From Collybiopsis luxurians FD-317 M1 (lineage: Eukaryota > Basidiomycota > Agaricomycetes > Agaricales > Omphalotaceae), in NCBI GenBank assembly GCA_000827265.1, contig KN834796.1, positions 326,001 through 358,892 on the forward strand: 32,892 nt of DNA, given 5' to 3'. Each line of letters opens with the position of its first letter. Positions within the stretch are counted from its first letter, which is position 1. Below, piece by piece: positions 1 to 10,951 of this stretch. The notes below the pieces were generated by a model. The model was given only the letters and a program-made list of their open reading frames with translations, did not search any database and was not told the DNA's origin. The position numbers were made by a program, and so were the translations under genes.

Positions 1-372
1 GAGAATGAATTAGCTGAAGTGCACACAGCACTAAGTTGATCACACAGATCAAAAGGGGGAAAAAGCGCCACTAGATTGTTCGTGTATGTAGGTGGCTTTA
101 TATACAAGTACACAATGTTATACGTAGTCAACCATTGGCTGGATAAAAGATAGATGAGAACATGTAACTAAGTATCATGAGAACTAGTACACGAGAATGG
201 GTATATGTGATAGGAATCATGAGAACTGAGATGTGATGGTGAGACAAAATATAAGTACACTACTACTAAAGATAGAACAGTGTGAGATAGCAAGGGAACA
301 TAAATATAAGTATAGTACAACTACGAGAAAGTGTTCCATATATAGATGTATCCAATCGTACCTTGTGAATAC
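1..372. other. Left-edge stretch without a recognisable gene
   Basis: A-rich DNA. A short open frame at the very start of the + strand ends in a stop near base 39. It is followed by a purine run (AAAAGGGGGAAAAAG, about 51-65) that resembles the polypurine tract in front of a retrotransposon 3' LTR. No LTR pair, integrase or reverse-transcriptase motif is visible inside the window, so this is only a hint. Confidence 0.3.
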
Positions 373-820
373 CTAATAATAATCCAATAAAACATGCACC
401 CTGAATCCCCTTTTCTTCCTTCCCAGGCCACTGTATTGCCTGGTTTTCCAAATGTCCCCACTCTGTAAACTCACATTCAGCCCCCCAGCCCCAACAAATC
501 CCAAACCCTTCATCTCCTTCATCTCAAGTAGGCAATTTGACAGCCTTGTTGCGGCCACACCCTTCTTTGGTAACTGAGCATCCGGAAAAATACATCCATG
601 TGGGAAACTGAGGATGTTTGCAAACACTGAAGAGTTGACACATTATATATTTGGTGAACAGTTTGACGGCAGAATTGTGCACAGTTGAAGGGACTGAACT
701 TGGAGAGACTTTGGATTCTAAAGAGAGGGGAGGGGAGGGGTAAAATGCGGTTAGTCATGCAGGCAAAGAAGGAGGAAGAAATTGATACTGGGAAGGAAGC
801 CCTTTTTTTCCCCACTTTTC

Positions 821-828
821 TAAAGGGG
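821..828. repeat. Left target-site duplication of hAT-like element
   Basis: TAAAGGGG lies immediately before the left terminal repeat. CAAAGGGG follows the right terminus at 1464-1471, so seven of eight bases match, the length expected of hAT transposase. Confidence 0.7.
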
Positions 829-1463
829 CAGTGTTGCCGCGGTTCGGTTCGGTGCACGAACCTGCCATTTTTGGTGAACCTGAACCTGAACCTGAACCTG
901 AACCTCGGGGTTTGGTTGAGCATTTGTTGAACCTTGAACCTGAGGTTCGGTCCAGGTTCAGAACTGGGTTTGAGCCTCTGAACTTTCAAAATTTCAGATT
1001 GAATAGATGAGTACTTTTTTAAGCTCCATAACTTGAATTTTTGCTACCCATACATATTTATTCACTCAAAATGGGCCTGTCAGGTTGTTAAATAGTCCTA
1101 TAGATCAGCTTTTATCTCAATTACTGGGAACAAGTATGATGTAATAGCATATCATATAACAAGATTTAAATTTGTTCACTTAGAAACTCAATTGAGGAAG
1201 TTTTTTCTACCTTAATTATGAGTTACTAACCTTAGAAGAGATGAAAAAATCAATCTGCCTCTTTCAGATACATATTTTGGCCTGCAGACTGTTGCAGGTT
1301 CGGCTCAGGTTCAGAGGTTCAGTTCAGGTTCACCACCACCCGAGCCTTGAACCTCCAGGTTCGTGAACCTTCAAGATTTTACTGAACCTGAACCTGAACC
1401 TTGGGTCCGGTTCAGGTTCGCACCGGGTTCAGTAGGTTCGCGCACCGAACCGCGGCAACACTG
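829..1463. mobile_element. hAT-like miniature element with GAACCT/AGGTTC subterminal arrays
   Basis: A 635-bp element with terminal inverted repeats starting CAGTGTTGCCGCGGTTCGGT (829 onward), repeated inverted at 1444-1463. It is flanked by an 8-bp target duplication with one mismatch. Both arms are packed with the hexamer GAACCT or its complement AGGTTC, including a run of about five direct copies at about 876-905. Such subterminal arrays are typical transposase-binding sites of hAT elements. The middle (about 970-1290) is AT-rich and encodes no transposase, so the element is non-autonomous. It sits in intron 7 of a dead MAT2B copy. Confidence 0.8.
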
Positions 1464-1779
1464 CAAAGGGGAAGCAAGGTGAATACAAAAGAGCTTATCA
1501 CATCCACCTTGGGCAAACCAACCCTCCCTTCGCGGTTTGAGGATTAAAAAAATAGAACAAGAAAAATGGTAATTCAAAGCAAGAAAAGAAAACTGAATCA
1601 AAACCAAAACCAGAAACATCAAACACAATTCAAGTAAAAAAGATCATCACAAACAACTCACCAATAAATCTTACAAGAATACCAATCGCATCTGTCAGAA
1701 AGGTAGTGGTCAATTTGGTACTGTTTTCCTGACTAGTCCTGGACAATGTCGGCGGAAGAAAGGAAGTGGAGTTTGGGGT

Positions 1780-3650
1780 CGAGAAAAATAAACTTCTTGA
1801 TTATATGAATTGTCTACAACATGTCGCTTTCTGGCAATTTAACCTATATACATCGATAGCCTCGCCTGTCGATGAGGTGCTCTGCTGAAACAGTCGTAAA
1901 CAGAGCTCAAAATTGCTCACTCGGGTATTGCTGACATACGGCGGAGCTCATGCTGTAAGATACTTTCACAGCGCGCAGATCTGTTCTGTGTGAAAATGGG
2001 GTTTGTGGAGGGACGTCAGATTCATCTTTGGGTTTAGCATGACCCTGTGGAGTCGAGAGGAAGGAGTCGGCATCTGGCGCTGTCAGTGTTAGCATGTCCC
2101 GGGAGCCGGGGTGCCCGCTCTCACAGCCACACAATCCCGTAGGGCGCCTATATACCATTTTGCTCTTTCGTATAAATACCATCGTAACACCTGCGGGTAT
2201 CTCGTATCCATCTTCTCAAATCCTGGGTATCATTATTTCCATTTATTTCTCAAAGTATTTATTAATAAGAGAGACTAATGATCTTAATGAATTCCGGAGG
2301 ATTCGTGTCCCGACCCCTCAAAATCATTGTCAATCTCGAAAACATATTTAGTATCAAAAAAAATGGGGGCAGAACAGTAGGATCTTTTTGCCAGTCCTCC
2401 TCTTTATTGTGAGGACATCTCTGCATATTCAGACGATGCAGAAGATGGTCATGTCATCGATGAATGAAACTTGTCTTTTCCGAGTCGTCCCTTGTTCCAA
2501 CGGCATGTTGGCACTTTTACTCGAGGTCGATCCCTTTTAGTAGGTATTTCTGAACAGAGACTATATAAGCTGAACCTTCTCTACTCTTGGCAGTCTACTA
2601 TTTGATTCTGGGCTTTGCTGGCTCTCAGTTTTTTCTAATCCGTCGCTCAAATGAATGACTAAAATACAAAGTTCATTGTTCTTACTCTCACGTCTGCCAG
2701 CTGGAGGGGAATTTTCTCACCTGGCCCAATCAGCGATGTAAAGATATCATTCACGTTCCAATTAGTGAACATCTTTTGGACCAACAGTTACTCAAATTTT
2801 TCAAATCCACGGACTACTGTGCGGTACTATTCGCACCTGCAACTCCCTAAACTCTGAGACATGACCAGAAGACTATTAGATTTCTTGATACCAACCCTGC
2901 TGTCCAATCGTAATGGCAACCATAGCCTTGTTAGGTCTCGTCTCTCTTGGAATCCTGGACACTCGGGATGACCCCGAGCGAAATAGAGGACGTGCCGGAA
3001 GGAAAACCGGCTCTCTTGACCCTGGCTGAGCTCGAAGTTGTAAGACGGACTACTCAATACTGAAGATACATTGGCTGGCATTTCCATGTTGTCAAGCAAC
3101 TGACAGGTGCTCTCCGTGGCTTCAGGCGTACCTTCCGTGGCTGCAACTCAAAGTTGAAGCTGTCAATAGATCCCCCCGAGGTTATCTTTCCTACACTAAT
3201 CCTCTCTCAATTAACGACACCATGACCAATAGTTTGCAGGGGTTACGCGTAAACTTAAAAACTACAAGTTCATTGCGCTAAGCATAATAAATGAGTTTGA
3301 AGTGATTAGTGGCACATACGGTGGTTCAGTAAGGGTTGGGTGTGGTATACATGCTGAATGGCGCCGAAATGACGCCGAATAGTGATTTATGCACTTAATA
3401 AGGTTAAGATTTATTAACATAGGTGCAGCGCTCAGTAGCACGTTCGATAGTGCGAGCTAAAAGCCCCGCATTACGCATTATGAATCCAAAAATCGCCAAG
3501 CTCTCTAAGGGGGTAACGGCACGCGTTAGGGGAACCATGGTCGAAATTAGGTATTCAGCATAGACAATTCCCTTTTTCCACGGACGAAAAAAGCCTCCCC
3601 ATTTTCGCCATTCCTTTGGCAGTTGTAAATCAATTACAGCTACTAAACTG
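1780..3650. repeat. Duplicated upstream segment, copy 1 (block 1)
   Basis: About 1.9 kb that aligns in patches with 8460-10020, offset about 6.7 kb. Shared landmarks include CTTCTTGAT near 1793/8477, GTTTRGCATGAC near 2033/8760, GACACTCGRGATGA near 2958/9316 and GGGGTTACGCG near 3239/9651. Several frames stay partly open in both copies: + strand EDVPEGKPALL versus EDVLEGKLALL, and minus strand GQESRFSFRHVLYFA versus GQESQLSFQHVLHFA. No single frame is intact. It is probably the remains of a gene or gene pair carried along with the 7TM block, and I do not recognise the family. Confidence 0.55.
2562..2569 (+). promoter_or_regulatory. TATA-box-like site in the decayed segment
   Basis: TATATAAG followed by pyrimidine-rich sequence. 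The second block has the degraded TATGTAAA at the equivalent place (about 9043). This suggests that a + strand gene once started here, but no intact coding sequence follows. Confidence 0.3.
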
Positions 3651-3666
3651 TTTATGAGACAAAATT

Positions 3667-4038
3667 CTATCTCGATGAAAGCCTCAAGGTAGAGTAATCT
3701 AGTCGATCAAGAATCTGTTCGGCAGACGGAGAACTAAATGCATCATGTAGGCAGGTCATAGGGGGTCCAGCTATGTGAAAAAGAACTGGGACGGCGACGT
3801 GACAGCCACCTACAGTAATGAAAGGGCGAGAACTTAGATCCTTTATAAAGGAAATAATTTGCCTTCCATGACATTGACGGTTGCCATCTTTCCATCTTAT
3901 ATATTCATTGTGTATTTTCCGTCGATCTTTTCTGGCAACGACAGTATCAAATTCATGCCCCACCTTGTGCAGATCAAGTCGTATGACACTAGACGCCATT
4001 GAACCGGCGAACGCGAAGCGACAGTTTACAGGTTTCAA
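3667..4038 (-). other. Unsupported open frame, unit-specific sequence
   Basis: A 123-codon minus-strand frame lies in front of 7TM gene 1. Its 3' part (about 3667-3860) is missing from the second block. Its 5' part overlaps sequence shared with the promoter region of 7TM gene 3, where the frame is not kept. The product has no recognisable motif. It is more likely chance or a gene fragment than a gene. Confidence 0.15.
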
Positions 4039-4098
4039 CGTGATGAACTGTGCGTCTATTGTATACTAAATAAGTATATGTATTCCATTTTCTACATA

Positions 4099-4106
4099 TA
4101 TATAAG
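4099..4106 (+). promoter_or_regulatory. TATA box of 7TM gene 1
   Basis: TATATAAG ends 117 bp before the start codon at 4223. The paralogue at 10952 has the same octamer at exactly the same distance, and both are followed by a GCTTTTCAAGTGCT stretch. The conserved position supports a real core promoter. Confidence 0.55.
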
Positions 4107-4222
4107 TGGACGCTTTTCAAGTGCTCCTAGGTTCTTCATTCTCCGTCGAGTCCCTCCTGAATTAGCCTCATACTCTCTTTCAAATCAGGCCGCTGGCAAC
4201 GCTAAATCTCGCGCTCCGTATT

Positions 4223-5591
4223 ATGGATGCAATCGATTCGGCAATCATTGTTCAACTAGGATCTTCCATAAAATATAGCATCTACGTATGTATCATGGTA
4301 TCTATTTTCTTTGGTTCGTAAAATTCATCTTGCATTTGGGCTTTTGATTCTCAAGATTCCGCAGGCTTGTACATTGGAGCCTCAGGATTTGCCATTTACT
4401 TTACAATGTAAGGATTTAACTTCCACCTGAGATGACCTGCCAATCGCATCTCGCACTTATTCCTTATATTTGTTCTGCAGCCAAGACATAATTCGAAACA
4501 GGTCCCGACAGATAGCCCTTTTCATTCAACTCTGTCTCTCCATTGTTTATACATGCACCTTCCTGACCATATGTGCAGCGGGCCTTTGGGAAGTTCAAAT
4601 GATCATGATTCAACCGACTAGCATCCTTTCACTGGAAGAAAGAGTAACAGTTCTCAGTACCTCAAAAGATCCTGTCATAGTGTCTCTCAAAATCATCTAT
4701 ACACTCTCTTCTTTGCTCAGTGTCAGTCATGAGCACAGATATCTATGTATAATACTATTGCTCATCTGTTTTGTAGCTCTTTATTGGAGACATACTAGTA
4801 CTCTGGAGAGCTCGGGCAGTATGGTATGAAAGTAAATCTGTGCAATGGATCTGGGTGGTTTTTGGTATAATTGAAGTAGGTGAGTAGTACTCTATCATTA
4901 GCCACATGGGGCTCGCCAGAGTAATACCTGCTGATGTTGCATTATCCTGGCAATTTTCGAAGTATTCCTTGTTTTTTCTATTGTTTGGGATTGGAAACAT
5001 TCCAATGGGCCAGATCCTACTTCTGAATCAGTTTTCAAATACACTCTCTTCCTGTTCTATTCCCTGGTCACAAATTTCCTGGTCACAATAGCAGTTGCAT
5101 ACAAAGTTTTGTTGTAAGTATCTTTTGAGGAACTCTCCGTTACTTGATATTCAGACGCTTGGCCCATACTAGCTACTCAAGGTCAATGGATGTATTTAGC
5201 AGAGGATCCCAAGGCAAAACAGGCAAAACCCGAGTACATCGAATGCTCTTGGTTTTGATGGAATCTGGAATTATATACTTTATGCTTCAGGTCAGTACTG
5301 TTTCCTCCTTGGTTGTTTGCAATAGTTTCTAAAGGCACCGGGGCTGTTTGCTACTACCATCACCTGGGATAACAGGCGATTTTTTATGTCTTGGCAATGA
5401 CAGCTCTTTCAACCAACAGACAGTCTCATTTGTTCCTGGAATATGCTTCCATCATACAGTACCTGGGTCCTGTTCTCGTAGTAAGTTGTATCTTGTTTAT
5501 CTCTGTTTAACCTTCTAAACAGTGCACATGACAGCCATTTTATCCCACCGCAATTTTCATAGTATCATATTTGATTGGAAGGTCTGACTGA
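4223..5591 (+). CDS. 7TM membrane protein, paralogue 1 (302 aa, 8 exons)
   Basis: Exons are 4223-4313, 4365-4407, 4481-4721, 4777-4879, 4963-5113, 5173-5290, 5376-5480 and 5535-5591. They total 909 nt, with GT-AG junctions and phases shared with five paralogues. The start MDAIDSAIIVQLG is the first ATG after the TATA box. Hydrophobic segments fall near residues 19-45, 56-79, 126-142, 147-170, 186-209, 231-257 and 270-298, giving a seven-helix plan with a long polar loop (about 80-120). Landmarks are RSRQIALFIQLCL before helix 2, DILVLWRARAVW in helix 3 (D130, W135-R136-A137), MESGI in helix 6 and FYP in helix 7. Similar 7TM proteins with a D-x-LVxWRAWxxW helix are, from memory, common and uncharacterised in Agaricomycetes. 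Receptor- or transporter-like function is inference only. Exon 6 could instead begin at the AG before 5153, adding residues. The chosen acceptor is the one kept in paralogue 3, its closest relative. Confidence 0.85.
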
Positions 5592-5962
5592 TATCTAGGT
5601 TGAATTTCTTGGGATACTCGTCGGAATGGTCACTCGAGTAAAGCAGAAATAGCAATTCATTCTGTTTGACCTCATAGTGGGAGTAGAAGGGAGGCAAACG
5701 GACGAGGGGTAAAACTACAATCTGCGTCTATATAGTGAAAGTAACATTTGAAATGGAGCTGCGCGGCGAGCAACCGACACTCGGCAAATAATAACTCCAA
5801 CAGGATTCAACTCGAGTCAAGTGTTGGTTGCCTGCTTTAGTGGCAAAACTTTCAAAAGATTTACCCTTAACCACGGTGACTTACACTGCTCATGTACACG
5901 TGTTTTACACCCTTCACCCTTTTATCATTACTATGTATTATCTTGAATGGCGCACATACAAT
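5592..5962. other. Intergenic region after 7TM gene 1
   Basis: No gene is seen. About 5790-5960 is shared with 12310-12490 behind 7TM gene 3 (CAAGTGTTKGTT and GTGACTTACACT landmarks). About 5600-5790 has no counterpart there, but GGAGGCAAACGGAC near 5690 recurs near 15295. Confidence 0.4.
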
Positions 5963-6261
5963 TTAGTCTCCTCTAAGCAGACTACGATATTCACTGATGA
6001 TCCATAGGATGTGTGTATATGTCGTCTGCGAGAAGCCAAGGGGTCCGGCAAGGCCAGAATTTTAATTCAGATTTCAATTCATTTGATTTTGTAAGAAATG
6101 GATCACAGCCACAAAATTGAATGGACTGGATAATTGGCTGTGGGCCTATTCTTATGTCATCGAATCCTGGCGTTGCAATTGCCCCGCGCCTACATACAAT
6201 CGGTTTGACAAGGTATATACATATCACCTGTGGTTGTCATTGTCTGCTTAGAGGAAACTAA
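5963..6261. mobile_element. Small inverted-repeat element (MITE-like), 299 bp
   Basis: TTAGTCTCCTCTAAGCAGAC at 5963-5982 is repeated inverted at 6242-6261 as GTCTGCTTAGAGGAAACTAA, 19 of 20 bases matching. The interior codes for nothing recognisable. At the equivalent place in the second block only the right end remains (GTCTGCTTAGAGGAGACTA, about 13152-13170), next to unrelated sequence. No clear target duplication was found, so superfamily is open. Confidence 0.5.
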
Positions 6262-6631
6262 GTAAAAGCCTGGAGAGGAAAGGACTAAACTTACTCGACA
6301 TTGACAGTTACCATCATTTCCATCATTTGTTTGGTAGTAAACACCATCATTAAGGAGCGTTTTTTAAGAAACATGCTACAAATAACTGAATAGCTGTATC
6401 TAGTTCAAGCCACATGATGCTAGGACATCATCTAGCAATTTGGTTCATGGGATGACCCTGTATGCCGATATTGATATGAGTAAACACTGCCATATTCTGC
6501 CGGCGTATTATATATATATATGTGTAAATTCTTTCCAAGTTTTCATCCCCTGTCCAGCGGCTAGTGATTTATATTTTTACTTCTCCCAATTAAGGTACTG
6601 ACAGCGCCGCCAGTTAAAGGTCATTTGAAGC
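6262..6631 (+). promoter_or_regulatory. Upstream region of 7TM gene 2
   Basis: The sequence shares long stretches with 13171-13528 in front of 7TM gene 4, for example GCCTGGAGAGGAAAGGACTA and CCACATGATGC. An alternating TATATATATATATG run at about 6510-6523 lies some 110 bp before the start and is the likely TATA element. Confidence 0.4.
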
Positions 6632-7987
6632 ATGAATGCAAAAGATTTGGCTATCATTCTTAGACTGAGAGAGGTTATGATGTATATCAGTATTGGATAT
6701 ATCATCATGTCTATTCTTTTTGGTTTGTTAAATTCATTCTGCATTTAAGACCTTCGATGATGATTATTCCACAGGCTTGTACGTCGGAGCCTCAGGACTT
6801 GCCATTTACTTTATGATGTATGAATTTATTTTCCGGCTGGAAGGCTAATTTAATTCCACTCATCTCATATCTTTATTCCACAGCCAGAATAGACTTCAAA
6901 GCCGGCCGAGACAAATAGCTCTAGTCATTCAACTTTGTCTCTACACTACGACCACAATCAATGTCCTGACCACGTGCGCACAAGGACTCTTGGAACTTCA
7001 AATGATGCTGATTCAATTCAGCAACAGTCATTCATTGGAACTTGAAGAAAGAGTAGTAGCTTACAGGGCAGCAAAGGCTCCAGCTTTGGAATTTCATATT
7101 GCTAATCTTTCAGGTAACCTAATTGTCAGTACTCAGCACACTTATGTGTACACCAACCAGGGCAATATTGCTTACCCGATCTATTTTCACAGCTCCTATT
7201 TGCAGACTCGTTAGTATTCTGGAGGGCATGGGCAGTATGGCATGGAAATAAATTTCTGCAATGGATTCTGATTGTTGTTGCCATATCCAATGCAGGTAAG
7301 GGGTGTATTCCTGGCCATGTGAGCCTTGCCTCAGTGACATTGCCTCATCCTATTTCATAAAGTATTGATTATTTTGTGTACTGCCATTGGTCCTCTCAAG
7401 GATGACCTGGGTGAAAGTTTTGGATCGGTGTTCAAATCCGGTCTCTTCTTGTTCTTTTCTCTCATTTCAAACATACTGGCTACATCAGCAATTGCATACA
7501 AAGCGCGGTTAGTACCATGGTATGTCTTATAAAGTTCTGATACATAACCAAGACCATCTACTCCAGGGCAGCAAATATATTTAGCAAAGAATGTCAAAAT
7601 CAGTCCAATGGCAGAACTCGAGCACAGAAGACACTCCTGTTCGTGGTGGAATCTGGAATTCTATTTTGCTTCTTTCAGGTGCATATTTTCTTTCTTTTTT
7701 GCAGCACCCTCTGCAAAGTTTCCATTATCACGCAACTTGACATGCATTATTTGCTTTGTTTGATAGGTAGCATACTATGCAATGATGATCACAGCTGGCT
7801 TAAACACCAAAAGTGTGACTACTTTTACCCTATCATATGACTTCGTTATTCAAGTGGTAGCTGTTATGGCCCTAGTGAGTAATATCTTGTCCATCTCTAT
7901 ATGAACTTTTTTGAACAGTACATATGATAGCCTTTCTATCCAACTATACTCTTCATAGTGTCACATTTTATGAGGGACTCTGAATGA
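6632..7987 (+). CDS. 7TM membrane protein, paralogue 2 (299 aa, 8 exons)
   Basis: Exons are 6632-6722, 6775-6817, 6894-7134, 7193-7295, 7363-7507, 7567-7678, 7767-7874 and 7931-7987, 900 nt in all, and every junction keeps frame. The protein begins MNAKDLAIILRLREVMMYIS. Helix 3 carries DSLVFWRAWAVW (D130, W135-R136-A137), the exon 6 helix reads FVVESGILF, and the end is FYPTILFIVSHFMRD. The polar loop between helices 2 and 3 includes LELEERVVAY. It belongs to the MNxKD subgroup with paralogues 4 and 5, and copy 4 at 13529 is its block-duplication partner. A remnant of a convergent MAT2B gene lies only about 160 bp downstream. Function is unknown. Family and topology are seen in the sequence, and a sensory or transport role is speculation. 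Confidence 0.87.
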
Positions 7988-8144
7988 TATATCTACCAAT
8001 GCCACCGCCGAAAAGCGGCCCACAGTTGGGCGGGGGATAAAGACTCATTGCTTATTTATTGTGAATACCGACAGGTCATGTATAGTCAGTTGCCTAGTTT
8101 GTCGGCACTGCTCATCTGTCTAATATCGAATGGTATGATATATG

Positions 8145-8430
8145 TACCTCAGCAATATCTGGTCGTCGTTCAGACGCGCAGCGTATTGAACACATGGAAT
8201 GCCTACAGAGACGCGCTGTGATTAATTATTGAAACAAGATATTGGGATCGCACGGTAAACTCACCAAGGACCCTTTCCACATCTTTGGCATTCATCGAAT
8301 TTCGGAGAGTTCACTGTCCTGAACGAGATTAGATAATGCTAGAATGTAACGGGATTTAATGATAAAACAATTGTAAAAAGACCATCATCGCAACTCACGC
8401 AATTCACCTTTTCTGTAGGTGATGACGGAA
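8145..8430 (-). pseudogene. MAT2B/RmlD-family remnant, N-terminal exons 1-3 region
   Basis: Minus-strand remains of the start of a MAT2B copy. CAGCAATATCTGGTCGTCGT (8151 onward) matches the exon 3 sequence CAGCAACATCAGGTCGTCGT of the intact gene, which encodes ERRPDVAEK, including the following splice donor. ACCCTTTCCAC (8268 onward) and GATAATGCTAGA (8333 onward) match exon 2. An extra base in the exon 3 homologue breaks the frame, and exons 4-8 are gone. It marks the junction between the two large duplicated blocks and is convergent to 7TM gene 2. Confidence 0.6.
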
Positions 8431-8459
8431 ATAAAGAAGAGGACTTTCTAGTTTGATAA

Positions 8460-10020
8460 TGCGCCAGAAGGATGAGCTTCTTGATCATAAGAATGGTCTA
8501 CAACGCGTCGCCGTCAGGCAGTTTTCCGAGCTGTCTATGAGTAAAACTCTCGTGCTTCATAGTTAAAGAGCCACCTTTGGCTTAGTGCATCAAACTCGTT
8601 GATAATGTGTACTGGAAACCCTCGTGAACGATTTGGTCAACCAAGCACTGTTCGAAACTGCGTACCCTAGCATTGCTGACGTGAAAAAGACTTTCACAGG
8701 GCGTAAATCTGGGCTACATGGAAACGGAGGTTGTGGAGGGCATTCCGATTCATTTGCGGGTTTGGCATGACATTGCGGACTTGCGAAACAGTCGAGAAGG
8801 AGTCGGCATCTAGCGCTGTCTTGAGTACTGTCAGTGTTGGCGGCAGCCAAGGAAGCGGAGGAGGAGCCGTCAAGTGCCGCGCGCACAGCCATGCACACGG
8901 TCCGCCCTATCCGGCAATAAACGAGGCTTGTCTTGCAATTGTCTTGTGCTTGTTTTTCATCGACATTCCTTGCTCCGACACGTTGGCACTTTTACTTGTG
9001 GTCGGTCCCCTCTAGTATGCATTTCCGTCTTTTTCTATGACAGAAACTATGTAAACTGAACTTCCTCTGAAGGATCTTGGCAGTTTGACTCTCATCCGTC
9101 GCTCAAATATGATTGTGTATGTCAATCTCGTTTGAATTCGTAGACTTTTCTAGTCCAATAAACGCTCGAATCGCTGTGCCGTACTATCCGAATGTGTAAC
9201 TCCCTGACCGTCGAAGTTTTTGATTCCAAACCATACTGCCGAATCGTAATAGCAGCCTCGTTCGGTACTATCCATACTGAGGAACTTGCTGGTGGCATCT
9301 CTATTGAAACGCTGGACACTCGAGATGAATCTGAGCAAAATGGAGGACGTGCTGGAAGGAAAGCTGGCTCTCCTGCCCGAAGTATGTAATATCTTGGCAA
9401 CCCCGGTTGAGCTCGATGCTGACAGACGGATAGACTGGTTTGCAATTTAATGTCGTCAACCAACTGACAGGTGTCTCGGTAGCTTCAGGCAAACCTCCTG
9501 TGGCTGCAGCTCAAACTTGAAGCCATCAACAGATCCTGCCGAGGTTATCTTCATGTCAGAATATACACCAATCCTCTCAGAATGTCATTTCGTGGCTGTA
9601 TACAGGCTAACCGCGCCATTAATGTATGTCATTACGACCAATGGTTCGTAGGGGTTACGCGTTATGGCCTAAGCTTAAAACCCACAAGTCCATTGCCCTG
9701 CGTTGCGGGCTACGCATCGAATAAGTTTGGAGTTATCGTTAGCAGTACGCACGGTGATTCGGGCAGGGTCGAGTGCGCTATATACATGCTGAATGGTACT
9801 AGACAATGATTTAGGCACTTTATAAGGTGAAATCTCCATTACTTACGTGCGGCCCTCGGTAACATGTTCGATAGTGCAGGCTCAAAACCGCGTTATGAAT
9901 CCAAAAATGGCCCAGTTCACTAAGGAGTGACGGTACACGCTAGGTGAACTTACGATGTATTCAGTACACTGAACATGTCCCTCCTTCCACGGACGAACTA
10001 TATCTCATTCCTTCGGCAGT
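8460..10020. repeat. Duplicated upstream segment, copy 2 (block 2)
   Basis: Counterpart of 1780-3650, diverged by many substitutions and small indels. Open stretches such as MNLSKMEDVLEGKLALLPE (+ strand, about 9326-9382) are kept partly in the other copy but stop soon after. It has no intact gene. See the copy 1 entry for the landmarks. Confidence 0.55.
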
Positions 10021-10620
10021 TTCGATTAATGTTAAAATTGTACCCGAACGCTGATGACCTGACAAAGAAAGATTCTGAACTGATGAGCGCTTTGGAATGA
10101 CTCCACACAAACGGATGGATCGTCAATGTACATCCTGATTTGCCTAGAGAGGACTACATGGTTTGTTGGGGGAGTAGTGGCAGATTTGATGCAGCATACC
10201 TGTGATGGAGTGATACCAACATATAGGAGGAGGTAAGTCTTGTCAAAAGCAATTGGGCGATCATTGAAGCCTACCAACTGACAAGGATATTGTCTCGATT
10301 TCAGAAGACGTTTCCTTGATTTGTATTTGTTGGCTCTGATCGTACATCATGATGAGGGTGTGAGTGATAACGGCGACTACTTGACAGCGGCAAATAATGG
10401 AGGTGAGTAGATGGTAAGCGAACGTAGTGATGTATTGTAGTAAATCAAGGATTGGCGAGAGTGTGTACGGTAAATGGGGAGCTGAATCATGAACGCAGGC
10501 AAATCATATGCAACGGCATAGACAAGTAAGAAACTGGATCGGCGATATGTCAGCCTGCTGCATTAACATTGGAGGATCGAGGAGGGTGAGATTTTGGATT
10601 GTATAGAAGGGAATTCTGAT
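10021..10620. other. Block-2-specific sequence, possible small-gene remnant
   Basis: This stretch has no counterpart in block 1. On the minus strand a frame starting near 10349 reads MMYDQSQQIQIKETSSEIET, followed by a possible intron (GTAGGC to CACAG) and then VGMLHQICHYSPNKPC and a stop. Codon context and length are too weak to call a gene. Confidence 0.2.
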
Positions 10621-10827
10621 ATTCACTGACAATGACCGTTGCCAGCTTTTCATATTACTTATTTATTCATCATAGATTTTCTTTCGATCTTTTGCGACAA
10701 GGTTATCAAATTTATACTCCGCTTTATGCAAATCGAGTCGTATGACACTAGAACGCCAGTTGACGCTAAGCAACGGTACACAGGCTCGACTTGTGTAGGT
10801 GCCTATCGTATAGTATATCCCATTATC

Positions 10828-10835
10828 TATATAAG
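10828..10835 (+). promoter_or_regulatory. TATA box of 7TM gene 3
   Basis: TATATAAG ends 117 bp before the start codon at 10952, exactly as in 7TM gene 1. Confidence 0.55.
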
Positions 10836-10951
10836 GTGGAAGCTTTTCAAGTGCTTTTGGTTCTCTATTTTCTGTCCAGTCGCTCCTGAATCAACCTCAT
10901 ACTTTCCTTCAGATCAAGCTGCTGACAGTTACAAATCTGGAGCTCTGTAAT

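Larger units (their letters stand above)
373..1755 (-). pseudogene. MAT2B/RmlD-family pseudogene, C-terminal exons 7-8 only
   Basis: This is a decayed copy of the intact minus-strand gene at 27278-28960. The last exon (about 373-720) still reads FANILSFPHG, then FPDAQLPKKG and TRLSNCLL, matching FANILGVPHG, VPDAEPPKGD and TRPRDCQL of the intact protein. The preceding exon (about 1655-1755) keeps a GKQYQIDHY-like stretch and the GTGAGT donor. Three lesions are visible: an in-frame TAG at 1733-1735 where the intact gene has CAG, a deletion after the DHY motif, and an insertion of about 7 nt that shifts the frame before FANIL. Exons 1-6 are absent. Intron 7 is enlarged by a hAT-like element (829-1463). 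It cannot encode a working enzyme. Confidence 0.8.

Noticed and set aside
4722..4829. Reading through intron 3 of 7TM gene 1 (and of the other copies)
   Set aside because: The read-through frame stops soon and loses the conserved helix 3 motif. All copies share a donor at the same place, consensus GTAAGT in gene 3.
5153..5172. Earlier acceptor for exon 6 of 7TM gene 1
   Set aside because: It keeps frame but adds residues absent from all paralogues, and the AG is not conserved in gene 3.
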